Assembly: GCA_027365835.1 (NCBI GenBank) | Contig: DAHXLU010000123.1 | Span: 1 to 39,106, forward strand | DNA: 39,106 bases | Source: JAJZMA01 sp021850405 | GTDB taxonomy: Bacteria > Chloroflexota > Dormibacteria > Aeolococcales > Aeolococcaceae | Direction: 5' to 3' | Part shown: piece by piece, positions 1-8,812 of the stretch | How positions within the stretch are numbered: position 1 is the first letter of the stretch | Layout: every line of letters starts with the position of its first letter | Translations under genes and position numbers: made by a program | Notes under the pieces: model-generated | What the model was told of the DNA's origin: nothing | The model's input: only the letters and a program-made list of their open reading frames with translations | The model's database searches: none

Positions 1-51
1 GCCATAGATCTGGTAGCGTTGGTCATTGGTGAGCTGCGTGTAGTTCTTCAC
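1..51 (-). CDS. IS30-family transposase, N-terminus only (runs off the left edge)
   Basis: Only the first 17 codons are in the window. Read on the minus strand from a GTG at 51, they give VKNYTQLTNDQRYQIYG. This matches the very conserved start of IS30-family transposases, in which 'LT.EQRYQIY' begins the N-terminal helix-turn-helix that binds the terminal inverted repeat. A Shine-Dalgarno-like AAAGGA lies about 7 nt upstream of the GTG. The catalytic DDE domain must lie outside the window. What is seen is the short peptide; family membership is inferred from it. Alternative starts further upstream are possible, because the frame stays open for a few codons. Confidence 0.72.
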   Translation of the reverse strand, partial: MKNYTQLTNDQRYQIYG

Positions 52-145
52 TCGTGCATCCTTTGTTGTGATTGGTCTGCATGATGAAGGCTACATCAGC
101 TCGCCTACCTTCCAAAGTTGCACTTCGAACTTGAATCCGCGTTGG
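1..145 (-). mobile_element. IS30-like insertion sequence, one end
   Basis: This is the 5' end of the IS30-like element whose transposase begins at 51. The stretch near 117-140, containing GTTGCACTTCGAACTTGAAT, is the likely terminal inverted repeat, since IS30-group ends often carry a similar 'TTGCACTT..' sequence. The exact boundary and the second end cannot be seen, so the right limit is approximate. Confidence 0.5.
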
Positions 146-201
146 GATTGATCCACGCATCTAGACTGGTTACGCTTGTGGTTGGCCGCATTGGGTCACG
201 A

Positions 202-432
202 CTAATATGTCGTAACGGTTGGAGAGGCCGTTGTTGTGGTCGGCGACGCAGATAGAGTCGGTCCTTCCGTGGTGGTCGCGGACGCCTTCGGTGTCGCTGC
301 TGGTACCGTTGTGCTCGCGTTAGCAGACAATGGTAATAACAAGGTAGCGGCGGCCATCACCAGAAGGCTCAGAACTATGCCTGAAAACCTCCGAGCCAAT
401 GAAGAGCTACCACGGATGCGATCAATCATCAA
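202..432 (-). CDS. Small secreted Thr/Ser/Pro-rich protein, hypothetical
   Basis: The product is a 76-residue protein of unknown function. Residues 1-40 form a plausible Sec signal peptide: an Arg-rich n-region (about 5-15), a hydrophobic core (about 18-36) and an Ala-rich cleavage region ending at about 'ANAS'. The rest (about 40-76) is a low-complexity Thr/Ser/Pro/Ala tail with several TTT runs, of the kind used as an extracellular linker or glycosylated stalk. No domain follows the tail, so the gene may be the 5' remnant of a longer secreted protein or a genuine tiny secreted peptide. It lies between the IS30-like end and another small secreted gene on the same strand. I do not recognise a family. 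Confidence 0.4.
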   Translation of the reverse strand: MMIDRIRGSSSLARRFSGIVLSLLVMAAATLLLPLSANASTTVPAATPKASATTTEGPTLSASPTTTTASPTVTTY

Positions 433-510
433 TGAGGGGCTATGCTCGCGAACAAAGTTAGAACCAAATGCTGTCAGGACAGCAGGAATCTGGTTGGTGG
501 CTTCTATGCA

Positions 511-1095
511 TTAGCCTATACCTCCACCTATTTGTCCAGTGGTAGCGTCAACAAATACGATAGCATTGCTGTACGTCGAAGATTCTCCTCCAATATTTCC
601 AGGAGGGGCGTAAAAGCCGTCGGGTGCGTTGATGTCTACGAACCACATCAGTGGATGATTCGACACAGGTCTAATTGACGAAAGGATTGGGTATGCGGTA
701 TGAATGATGGCCAAGACGGCACCGACCGCTTGTGGATGTGTGCCAGGCACAAGGAACGGATCTTGTGTAAGGACATGTGTAAGAGCGATTTGTTCGGCCT
801 GTTGTTGGGAAATAGCGGCCATATCATTTGGCCCGGTGGTGAGGGTCGCCCCCGTTGAAAGGAAATAACCCGGGGTTTCATGAATGCTCGCCAGATCATT
901 AATTGGGATCTCCCCCATCGCTGCTTCCTGCGGGGTGACGCAAAAACTGGTGGTGGGTGCGGGTCCGGTTGTGGGGCATAAATCACTGGCCGGGACAGGT
1001 GTTATAGAAGAGGAAGAACTACCCACTGTGATGCCAATGGAAACTACGGCTATTAGTCCTAGAAAACCAATGCGCTGCGCAGCCCAATGCATCAT
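511..1095 (-). CDS. Secreted protein with PepSY-like C-terminal half, hypothetical
   Basis: The product is a 194-residue predicted exported protein. An N-terminal hydrophobic segment (about residues 8-28) followed by a Ser/Pro-rich stretch looks like a signal peptide. The second half has the pattern 'ISQQQAEQIAL ... W.VDI ... NAIVFVDATTGQI'. This resembles PepSY-type modules, in which an 'e.A..iA' helix is followed by strands ending in 'v.vDa.tG.v'. The match is by eye and weak. There are two cysteines in the N-terminal third. The start is the first of two adjacent ATG codons. The adjacent 202-432 gene also encodes a small exported protein, and the two may be co-transcribed. Function is unknown; PepSY proteins are often peptidase inhibitors or cell-envelope proteins. 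Confidence 0.5.
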   Translation of the reverse strand: MMHWAAQRIGFLGLIAVVSIGITVGSSSSSITPVPASDLCPTTGPAPTTSFCVTPQEAAMGEIPINDLASIHETPGYFLSTGATLTTGPNDMAAISQQQAEQIALTHVLTQDPFLVPGTHPQAVGAVLAIIHTAYPILSSIRPVSNHPLMWFVDINAPDGFYAPPGNIGGESSTYSNAIVFVDATTGQIGGGIG

Positions 1096-1396
1096 GCTCC
1101 TTAGCCTATACAGTATGAAGCTACCGTAGCACGGGATTGCTGCTCCGTCTATATCTATGAGGGATCATCGGCCGGTACACCCGGAAGCTCCCTCCGTGGC
1201 AAGCGTTCTGATCTTGAACCCAGTGTCCCGTATACCCCGCCCGGTTGTCTGTCCGGGCATGGGGGGCCAATTGCTAGACCGCAGTGCCCACTGCATGGAT
1301 AAATTACTGATAGCGTCGCCAGGATTCCTGCGGAGGAGCCCATTCCTACGGCACAGGGGGAGGTGCTAACCCCAGCTACCCGCAGGAGAGAGTGGC
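1096..1396. other. Non-coding gap downstream of addA
   Basis: This is about 300 bases between the start of the secreted gene (1095) and the stop of addA (1397), both on the minus strand. I see no convincing gene, tRNA or strong hairpin. It should hold the promoter of the secreted gene and the end of the addBA transcript. Confidence 0.4.
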
Positions 1397-4300
1397 TCAC
1401 ACACCGCTGCAGTGCTGCTCTATCGTTTCACCATCTGGAAAGACCAGGAGGAGAGAACAAGCCTCCAGGGATAGCTGGCCGACCACTTTCCGAGCCCACA
1501 TGGCAGCGTGCGGCACCAGGGCCACGCGACTGGATCCAGCTGAAGCGCCTGTATCTCCCGGGCCTGGCAGCATCCCAGCCGCAGTCGCCCTGTCAGGAGG
1601 ATCTCCAGCAACGGAGCCTTGTGGTTGGACGCCATCCAGAAACAGAACCAGCAGCGGGCCATCTTTTGTTTCCACCTGGAAGAGAACAGCCCCTGCTGAA
1701 GTACTCACCTCTGGAGTGTCAGCGCCAGGCTCCAACGACAGAGTTGCAGCGGAAAGGAACTTCCAGTCGCCCCCTGCAGCCGCCCGCATGGAGCCACTCA
1801 GCAGGGCCCGCTCAACAATGGATCCAAGCGCACCCCTTTGCGCCCACAAGCCCATCTCACGGGCTGCAGCAGTCGCAGCGAGTCCTGCTCGTCCTTCCGC
1901 CACACCAGATGAGAGACAAAGTGCACGAACAATTGCAGCCACCCACTGAGGAGGGTTCAGGATGCCAGCGCTCATCGCCTCCCGTCCAGCCCCGTCGTTC
2001 CGGTTCTGCAGAATGGTGGCTCTCTCGCGTGCCTCCCTGGCAAGAAAGTTCGCGTACTCCTGTACGAGGAGCTGTGGATCCCTGCCCGGGCCGGGCTTTG
2101 CTGATTCAGGACCAGCGTGTTGCGCCGGTGACACCGGTGGTAGCGGTGACGAAGCAGCCTCAGGAGATGCCGGTGGAAACTGTGTACTACTTTCCCCAGG
2201 AACAGGGAGGCCGAGTCTACCCGCCACCTCAGCAACCCTGGCTGCAGCTGTGCCCTGCCATTTTTGCCCACTGCCACGACACACAGAGATCAGCAGGCGC
2301 TCCTTCGCGCGTGTCATGGCTACATAGAGGAGTCGCTCATACTCTGCCATCTCCTCTGCATTTTCGGTAACCCTGGCAATGGCGTAGCCCTCGGTTGCAA
2401 AACCGCTTTCGGTGCCCACCTCAAGCCGGCCATGCTGGCGATCTGGAATGACGACACGGGAACGCGTTGCGCGGGCGGATCCAAGTCCAGTCAGGACAAC
2501 AACCGGGTACTCCAGCCCCTTGGCATGGTGGATGGTAGAGATAGTAACGCCAGGAGAAAGCCCCACCGACCAGCTGGAAACTCCTTCCATGGCAACAGCC
2601 TCCAGCACTTCGAGCAGAGCCGGGAGGGGAGCGCCCTGACGCGGGCTGCCTGCCATTGCTGCAAGTACCCGCTCTCTCGCCGAGAGCGCCGCAGCTGGAT
2701 CCGGAGACATCGCACAGAGCTGCGCCCAGTTCAGCTCCTGGGCCATCATGAGTGCCAGCTCCTCGCCAGACAGACGGCGTGTGGCCCTGTGCCAGGCGAG
2801 CAAGGTGGCAAGAGCAAAATGCACCGTGCCCCGCTCTTTTGGCAACGAGTCGGGAAGGGTGGAGAGCGATACATCCATGGAGAGGAGATCAAAGCTGCCA
2901 CCAGACTGCTTCCATCTCCACAGCTCCTCGTCGCTGCAGCAGAACAAACCACCACGCAATGCACCCAGCGTTGCCACCTGATCAAATGGGTTTGCCACTG
3001 CACGCAGGCACAGGAGGAAATCCCGCAGCTCAGCTACTTCCGTGAATGTTCCAGTTGTCTCGGCCACAGGAATCCCTGCTGCTGCAAGCGCTGCCTCAAG
3101 TCGCATGGCATTGGCTCGGGACGGGACCAGAATGCACACGTCACTGTAGGAGTATGCAGGGGACCCACCCTGCTCGCCGGTGCCTCTTGGCCCTGCGATG
3201 GCAAGTATCGTACGGGCTACGAGTCGTGCCTCTTCTGTCCACACTTCTGGAGCCCCGCCGTTTACGACTCCCCCAAATAGCTCCACGGAACCACCGCCTG
3301 GGTGAGTGGGAGTCAGCGACGCATCCACACCAGTCCCCTGGAAAAACTCCCTGACAAAGGCAAGGATCTCTGGGGCACTACGAAAATTGGAGACAAGCGC
3401 AATGCGTCCCTCTGCAGGAACTGCTTCCTGTGCCGCCTCGAGAAAAATGGAAGGGTCTGCCCTCCGGAAGCGGTAGATGGATTGCCTTGAATCCCCGACC
3501 ACACATGCCACCCCACTGGAAAATAGTCCCGGCGGCAGATCAGCTGCACCCTCTGACGCCAGCAGCCGCACAATCTGGGCCTGCAGCGGATCTACATCCT
3601 GAAACTCATCCACCACTATGAGGCGGTACCTTGCCCGCAGCTCATCCAGCAGCTCCCTGGAACCAGAGAGCAAATCCCTTACCCAGATGAGCAGATCCTG
3701 GAATGAAGCAGTACCCATACGTCGGCGGTGCCCGGCTGCCTCCTTCATTACAAGGGCAATCTCCCCCAGCAGCCACCGGGTCAACTCCGCCTTGCACAAG
3801 GCAAGAAGCTCTTCTGCGATTCCGACCAGTTCTGCAATCGCCCCGCGAACCAGATCCACGCCAGGAGAACCGTCCACACTGTTCCAGTCCTGCTTCTTTC
3901 CCTTTCTCCCAGGGTTCAGGCCAGCCAGCAGCCGCGCCCCAGCAAGCACCGACAACGGGTCGTCTGGGTCGATGCCCGACGTAACTGATGAGACCCTCTC
4001 GAGCATGGACAAAAGCTCGTCTGGGGTGCGATTCAGTAGCCTGAACTCACTGCAGGCAAGGCCGGCCGAAACAAGCTTCTCTCCTGCGGCTCCCAGGTCG
4101 GGAAGTTGTGGCTCTGCAGGAGAGAAGCCTTCCAGCAGGTCGTAGTTTTCTGCAAACCCATGGACGATCTTTGACAGCTCGGATTCGGAAAGACCCAGCA
4201 CCATCGCCTTCGCAAGCCAGACCTGCTGGATGGGATCAGCTCCAGCCCTTGCCAGCCAGCGCCTGTAATGGCCCATGTACTGAGCACGCGCACCCTCCTC

Positions 4301-4684
4301 ATCAAGGACCCTGAGTGAGAGCGCAACAGCGTCGATCCCTGCCTGCCCGGCAAGCAGCTGGCGACAGAAACTGTGGATGGTGGAGATCGAGGCTGACCCC
4401 AGTTGCTGCAAGGCGCTTCGCGCAAAGTCAGAGGCCGCATCGCTCCCTTCGCTGGCAGCGAAAAGTCCGGCCTCAATGCGCAGGTAAAGCTCCCTGGCAG
4501 CAGCCTCGGTATAGGTAATGGCAAGCAGCTGTGGTGCGCGTACAGTGCCTGACGCAAGGGCTGCTACAACACGCTGCACGACCGCATGGGTTTTTCCAGT
4601 CCCAGCGCCGGCCTCTACAACAAAACTGGTCGAAAAGTCATGCGCAAGCCGGTCGCGTTCAGTCTGGTCAGAAAGAGGCATCAT
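1397..4684 (-). CDS. addA: AddA-like UvrD/Rep-type helicase subunit; C-terminal nuclease region degenerate
   Basis: This 1095-residue superfamily 1A helicase is the motor subunit of an AddAB/RecBCD-type double-strand break resection enzyme. All helicase motifs are visible: Walker A EAGAGTGKT (24-32), motif Ia around 'AITYTEAAAREL', motif II 'LIVVDEFQDVDPLQ', motif III 'VVGDSRQSIYRFRRAD', motif IV 'LVSNFRSAPEIL', motif V 'TISTIHHAKGLEYPVVV' and motif VI 'LLYVAMTRAKERL'. AddA normally ends in a RecB-family nuclease (GxxxH, D, DYK and a Q/Y motif). Here the corresponding C-terminus has 'GSIVERAL' in place of GTLVHRAL, and no D-x-K motif can be found. The nuclease is therefore probably dead while the fold is retained. 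The ATG overlaps the addB stop by 4 nt (ATGA), so translation is coupled. Confidence 0.88.
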   Translation of the reverse strand: MMPLSDQTERDRLAHDFSTSFVVEAGAGTGKTHAVVQRVVAALASGTVRAPQLLAITYTEAAARELYLRIEAGLFAASEGSDAASDFARSALQQLGSASISTIHSFCRQLLAGQAGIDAVALSLRVLDEEGARAQYMGHYRRWLARAGADPIQQVWLAKAMVLGLSESELSKIVHGFAENYDLLEGFSPAEPQLPDLGAAGEKLVSAGLACSEFRLLNRTPDELLSMLERVSSVTSGIDPDDPLSVLAGARLLAGLNPGRKGKKQDWNSVDGSPGVDLVRGAIAELVGIAEELLALCKAELTRWLLGEIALVMKEAAGHRRRMGTASFQDLLIWVRDLLSGSRELLDELRARYRLIVVDEFQDVDPLQAQIVRLLASEGAADLPPGLFSSGVACVVGDSRQSIYRFRRADPSIFLEAAQEAVPAEGRIALVSNFRSAPEILAFVREFFQGTGVDASLTPTHPGGGSVELFGGVVNGGAPEVWTEEARLVARTILAIAGPRGTGEQGGSPAYSYSDVCILVPSRANAMRLEAALAAAGIPVAETTGTFTEVAELRDFLLCLRAVANPFDQVATLGALRGGLFCCSDEELWRWKQSGGSFDLLSMDVSLSTLPDSLPKERGTVHFALATLLAWHRATRRLSGEELALMMAQELNWAQLCAMSPDPAAALSARERVLAAMAGSPRQGAPLPALLEVLEAVAMEGVSSWSVGLSPGVTISTIHHAKGLEYPVVVLTGLGSARATRSRVVIPDRQHGRLEVGTESGFATEGYAIARVTENAEEMAEYERLLYVAMTRAKERLLISVCRGSGQKWQGTAAARVAEVAGRLGLPVPGESSTQFPPASPEAASSPLPPVSPAQHAGPESAKPGPGRDPQLLVQEYANFLAREARERATILQNRNDGAGREAMSAGILNPPQWVAAIVRALCLSSGVAEGRAGLAATAAAREMGLWAQRGALGSIVERALLSGSMRAAAGGDWKFLSAATLSLEPGADTPEVSTSAGAVLFQVETKDGPLLVLFLDGVQPQGSVAGDPPDRATAAGMLPGPGDTGASAGSSRVALVPHAAMWARKVVGQLSLEACSLLLVFPDGETIEQHCSGV

Positions 4685-7596
4685 GACTCGAGCCGAACCC
4701 TGCGGTGCCAGTCAAGACTTGGGTCTTCCTGCTTGGCAGCGTACAGCGCTGCCCTGTTTACTGGACAGACCGCATCATATTCACAGGTGCGACAGTTGTC
4801 ATAGGTCCTCGCCCCACGCTTCCCCGGAACCATGGGAAAATTGCCAGTGCCAATTCCTCTGACCACCCCACCCAGCAGCTCCCGGGTAATCTCTTCTCCC
4901 TGCACACCAAACTCAACCGGCACCGCAGTTGGCATGCGATCCCGGGGAAAAAACCAGTAGAAAAGACTGGTCGAAGAGGGATTCCCGCTGGTATGTGCTG
5001 CAAGCAGCAGGGCGTAAAGTGGCAGCTGAAGCAGCTGCCCATTGCCATAGACGTTTGCCAGGGAAGCTGGGGGCGAATTGGGTTTGCTCTGTTTGAAATC
5101 GACTATCTCCCTTGGTGTGCCATCCTCGGCCGGGAGCCACCAGTCCACACGGCCCTGAAACTTTACCTCCCCATCCATCTCCAGCCCAAGCAGAGCAGGA
5201 TCTGCGTCTACACCGATTGCACTGGCTGGCAGGACAACTGTGGTCTCAGAAACCCCACCTGCCACATGGGTAATCCACGCTCTTGCAGCCTGGAGCAGAA
5301 AGGTACGCTCTGCAAGGAGGGCTGCAGGCGGGGTCAACGGATGCATCCTGGCGTACCGGTCCAGCCTCCCCTCAACGATATGCACTAGCGCATCGCCACC
5401 CTGCGTCTCTTCTCCCTCCGCTGTGCGATCGCCCAGAGCCGCAACATCAGCGAGCACCAGGTGGAGGAGGTTGCCCCGGTCCAGGGGAGAGAGCGCAAGA
5501 CCGCCGAAATCTCCTTTTCCCATAGGCTTAACCTGAAGGACGCGTTTGTAGAAAAAGCTGAGCGGACACCTGGCCCAGTCCCGGACCGCAGAGTCGGAGA
5601 TCGGCCGCTTCAGCAGCGCGCGAGGATCCGGGGTTGCCAGTTTCCCGTCACAGCTGGTTACGTGCGGGGAGGCACGGTCCCGGGCGAAACGCACTGCAGG
5701 CTCAAGTGCCAGATCCAGCGCGGCAGCGATCTCGCCTGGGAGTGGGAGCAGCTCCTGTGAAACAAGGAAACGGAGCCGCTGCTCCTCAAGCCCCAGTGCA
5801 GCTCCCTCAAGCAAACCAGCTGTCGACGATGGAATCACACTGTCCCAATGAAATGGCGCTCCAGTCCAGCTTCGGTATGCATGACTGACCGCACGCGACG
5901 GGATGGGCGCGCGTCCGGCAGCCATGCTGTTGGGAGATGCAGTGAGCAGGACCAGATCCCGCCCAGCGGCGGCTCGCTCCAGTGTCTCCTGCCAGCTATC
6001 GGGAAAGTCGCCGGCTCCACAGCCAAGCATTACAAGGACTGGAGCTGGTGAGGCCGCTACGGCAGGCAGGGTGCCGACCAGCACTGCCTGCTTCCGGCCT
6101 CCCGTCCCAGCTGGGAGCCGGCCCAGGGCACGCCTCCGGGTCAGGCCCCTCGCCTCCTGACCCAGCCACTCCGGCAGCAGCTCCCGGGGCGGCAATGATT
6201 CCAGCCCAAGGGTGGCTGCCCGCTCCATAAGCTCAATCCCACACTGCACATCTGCTGCATGCTGCACACCAAGCAGGGCTGCGAGCTTATGAAATGTGGT
6301 TGCCACGTCATCCCATCCCTGCAGGGGAAACTCCTGCAGTGCCTGTACGCCATCCAGCAGCTGCGCCATGCGATCCAGGCCATACTGCTGCCAGTCGGCC
6401 CCCAGCAGCTCACTGGTGCCACCAAGGTAGCGGCGCCACTCTGCCACCGAGGCACCGGTGTCAAGCCCCAGCAGCGAGAGAGCGGTAGCCGCCCGGGCGT
6501 GCTCCACCGGGGAGGATATGGTGGACTGCCAGAGTGGAAACCAGGGCTGGTCGGCATCCAGAATGAGCGACACCATGCCGGCAACCAGGCCGCTGCCAGA
6601 ATCAAGCTCCATTGACTCTACCGGAACGCCAGCCATCCGCAGGTAAAACGCAACCTCGCCGCCAAGCCCACTTCCAGGCGGCACGCCAACCACAACATCG
6701 TCGCAGGCGAGTGCGCCACGCGCCCCAATGAGCCGGTCCAGAATATGCCGGGCCGCGACAGGAGCCTCCTGCCCGCCTGGAGGGCAGGCCAGAGCAACGA
6801 CTACCCCTGGGGAAGGAGCGCCCAACCGGCCTGCCGCATCACTGCCTGAGGAAGAGAGAGAACCGGGAGCTCCCCGGCTTTTCCCCTCGTCACACTGCCA
6901 TACAACTGGAATTACCTCGGCTAGCGCGTCTGCGAGCTGCCTCTCCAGAGGAGAAAGGCTGGAGGGGGTTGTATCGAGCACACAAAGCCCCAGAAGCGGC
7001 AGGACAGAAGGGCTCTGGAGGAGCGCGGCTGTCGCATCAGCCAGGTCTGCCATGCTGGCTCCAGACAGCGCTGCCCGGTATGCCTCCTCGTCCACTCCGG
7101 GAGAACGCCTGGCCTCAACACCCATACGCCATGTGCGCAGATCCGAAGAAAACCGGGAGAGAGACGATATGGGAGCGGCACCCGCACGCCGCGCTTTCCA
7201 GCCCAGCAGGCACTCCTCGAACCCCTCCGCCACCAGACGCCTGCCCTGCTCCAGAAGGAAGCCGGCAGCCAGCATGCGGATTGAATCTGCAGGAGCGACA
7301 GGTACGACATTTGCTGGCATCCCCGGAAAGCTCCGGCCAGCGAGACTTGCCGCCTGCTCCCTGTTGCATACCCAAAGATGCACTGGTCTTGAGGCAGTTG
7401 GAGCGACTGGTCCCAGCCGTTCCAGAAGGCTTGCAAGATCCGCAAAACCAGGGCAGGACCGTTCAGAACCCTGGTCTGCCCCTGGCGCAAAGGTATTGGC
7501 AGTGCCGTTAGATGACATCTCGAGTGACCATACCCAAACTGGGCTACCCCCTGCCTTCAGCCTGGCCCCTTGGCAACAAGACTGAAACACCGCCAC
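4681..7596 (-). CDS. addB: AddB-like PD-(D/E)XK nuclease with 4Fe-4S cluster
   Basis: This 971-residue protein is the partner of AddA in end resection. The C-terminal RecB-family nuclease is complete: GNLLH (His712), GRVD (Asp818), IVDFK (Asp833, Lys835) and GQLLQLPLY (Gln854). It is bracketed by the AddB iron-sulfur cysteines: Cys677 in 'RCPLSFFYK', then Cys935, Cys938 and Cys944 in 'NCRTCEYDAVCP'. The N-terminal half should correspond to the inactive helicase fold. I find no Walker A there, whereas Bacillus AddB retains one. Numbering assumes the GTG at 7596. An ATG at 7518 (MSSNG) is an alternative, and neither has a strong ribosome site. The gene is divergent from the transsulfuration operon, with 112 nt between them. 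Confidence 0.85.
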   Translation of the reverse strand: MAVFQSCCQGARLKAGGSPVWVWSLEMSSNGTANTFAPGADQGSERSCPGFADLASLLERLGPVAPTASRPVHLWVCNREQAASLAGRSFPGMPANVVPVAPADSIRMLAAGFLLEQGRRLVAEGFEECLLGWKARRAGAAPISSLSRFSSDLRTWRMGVEARRSPGVDEEAYRAALSGASMADLADATAALLQSPSVLPLLGLCVLDTTPSSLSPLERQLADALAEVIPVVWQCDEGKSRGAPGSLSSSGSDAAGRLGAPSPGVVVALACPPGGQEAPVAARHILDRLIGARGALACDDVVVGVPPGSGLGGEVAFYLRMAGVPVESMELDSGSGLVAGMVSLILDADQPWFPLWQSTISSPVEHARAATALSLLGLDTGASVAEWRRYLGGTSELLGADWQQYGLDRMAQLLDGVQALQEFPLQGWDDVATTFHKLAALLGVQHAADVQCGIELMERAATLGLESLPPRELLPEWLGQEARGLTRRRALGRLPAGTGGRKQAVLVGTLPAVAASPAPVLVMLGCGAGDFPDSWQETLERAAAGRDLVLLTASPNSMAAGRAPIPSRAVSHAYRSWTGAPFHWDSVIPSSTAGLLEGAALGLEEQRLRFLVSQELLPLPGEIAAALDLALEPAVRFARDRASPHVTSCDGKLATPDPRALLKRPISDSAVRDWARCPLSFFYKRVLQVKPMGKGDFGGLALSPLDRGNLLHLVLADVAALGDRTAEGEETQGGDALVHIVEGRLDRYARMHPLTPPAALLAERTFLLQAARAWITHVAGGVSETTVVLPASAIGVDADPALLGLEMDGEVKFQGRVDWWLPAEDGTPREIVDFKQSKPNSPPASLANVYGNGQLLQLPLYALLLAAHTSGNPSSTSLFYWFFPRDRMPTAVPVEFGVQGEEITRELLGGVVRGIGTGNFPMVPGKRGARTYDNCRTCEYDAVCPVNRAALYAAKQEDPSLDWHRRVRLES

Positions 7597-7696
7597 CAGC
7601 CAGCAGTGGGCTCATTGGTGACAGGACCAGTGGTGCGCCCAGGGAGGCGCGACGGAAAGGGAGCCCGCAATCATACGCAAACAGAGTGGCAGTTGC

Positions 7697-7708
7697 CACA
7701 ATACAGAT
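7697..7708 (+). promoter_or_regulatory. Possible -10 element for a leaderless transcript
   Basis: CACAAT (7697-7702) ends 6 nt before the ATG at 7709, and there is no Shine-Dalgarno sequence in front of that ATG. This spacing would put the transcription start at or next to the A of the start codon, as in leaderless mRNAs. No good -35 is visible, so the call is tentative. Confidence 0.25.
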
Positions 7709-8812
7709 ATGGCACCCTACCTCAACTCCATCATAGAAGCCGTCGGCAACACGCCACTGGTGCGGATGCGCTCCCTGAACAAGGGCCTTCGCCCCACCAT
7801 TCTCATGAAGGTAGAGAGCCTCAACCCAGGGGGAAGTATCAAGGATCGCATCGCACTATCCATGATTGAAGAGGCTGAAAGGAAGGGGTTCCTGCAGCCA
7901 GGTGGCACCATCGTGGAGCCCACCTCGGGCAACACGGGGGTAGGCCTTGCCATGGTGGCTGCACTACGGGGATACAGGGCTATCTTTGTCATGCCAGACA
8001 AGATGGCACCGGAAAAAATCGCGCTACTGGAGGCCTACGGTGCACGGGTTGTGATAACCCCGACCAACGTGCCGAAAGAATCACCAGAGTCCTACTACAG
8101 CGTCGCCGACCGCATTACCCGTGAGACCCCTGGGGCATTCCAGCCCAACCAGTACGCCAATCCCAGTAACCCCAAAGCCCACTATCTGACGACTGGGCCT
8201 GAGCTATGGCGACAGACCGAAGGAAAGCTCGATGTGCTGGTGGCTGGAATAGGAACCGGTGGAACCATCTCTGGCACGGCGCGCTACCTGAAGGAAAAAA
8301 AGCCATCCGTCATGGTAGTGGGGGCCGACCCACTGGGCTCAATCTACTCAGGCGAGATTGCACCCTACCGGGTAGAAGGGGTGGGAGAGGATTTCTACCC
8401 CAGGACGTATGATCCATCCGTCCTGGATCTGGTGGTCCAGGTGAACGACCAGGATGCATTCCTGACTGCCCGTCGGCTCGCACGGGAGGAGGGCATTCTG
8501 GCAGGGGGGTCGTCCGGTATGGCGGTGCATGCCGCGCTCCAGATTGCTCCTGCACTGGGCCGTGAAATAACCATGGTGGTAATACTGCCTGACACCGGGC
8601 GCAACTACCTTAGCCGGTTCTACCAGGACCGCTGGATGCAGGAGAACGGATTTGACACACACGGTGCAGCGACAAACGTAGATACAGGAAAAACCCCGCG
8701 AGCCGCTGCAGCAGACTCCCCACCAGCAGCTGAGAGCGACCGCACTGAGGCGCACCTGACAGCGAGGAAGACACGCAAAACTGCTGGTCCTGTGGCAGGA
8801 AAGCGGACGTGA
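7709..8812 (+). CDS. PLP-dependent cystathionine beta-synthase / cysteine synthase family protein
   Basis: This 367-residue fold-type II PLP enzyme joins (activated) serine to homocysteine or sulfide. The PLP lysine is Lys45 in 'NPGGSIKDR', the phosphate/substrate loop is TSGNTG (72-77), and the cofactor-phosphate loop is 'GIGTGGTISG'. The segment 'GSIYSGE' followed by 'VEGVGEDFYP' is typical of cystathionine beta-synthases rather than CysK. There is no C-terminal CBS regulatory pair. Instead, the last 50 or so residues are a low-complexity Ala/Thr/Lys/Arg tail not usual for the family. The stop overlaps the next start (GTGA) and the next gene is a cystathionine gamma-lyase/synthase, so reverse transsulfuration (homocysteine to cysteine) is the best reading. 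A cysteine synthase role is the alternative. Confidence 0.85.
   Translation: MAPYLNSIIEAVGNTPLVRMRSLNKGLRPTILMKVESLNPGGSIKDRIALSMIEEAERKGFLQPGGTIVEPTSGNTGVGLAMVAALRGYRAIFVMPDKMAPEKIALLEAYGARVVITPTNVPKESPESYYSVADRITRETPGAFQPNQYANPSNPKAHYLTTGPELWRQTEGKLDVLVAGIGTGGTISGTARYLKEKKPSVMVVGADPLGSIYSGEIAPYRVEGVGEDFYPRTYDPSVLDLVVQVNDQDAFLTARRLAREEGILAGGSSGMAVHAALQIAPALGREITMVVILPDTGRNYLSRFYQDRWMQENGFDTHGAATNVDTGKTPRAAAADSPPAAESDRTEAHLTARKTRKTAGPVAGKRT

Noticed and set aside
1397..2370. Long plus-strand frames opposite addA, including one of about 335 residues
   Set aside because: These are low-complexity Pro/Gln/Ser-rich shadows of the real gene with no domain similarity.
7597..7708. SAM or SAH riboswitch before the transsulfuration genes
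   Set aside because: None of the conserved riboswitch core sequences could be found. Only a short GCGCC/GGCGC hairpin is seen.
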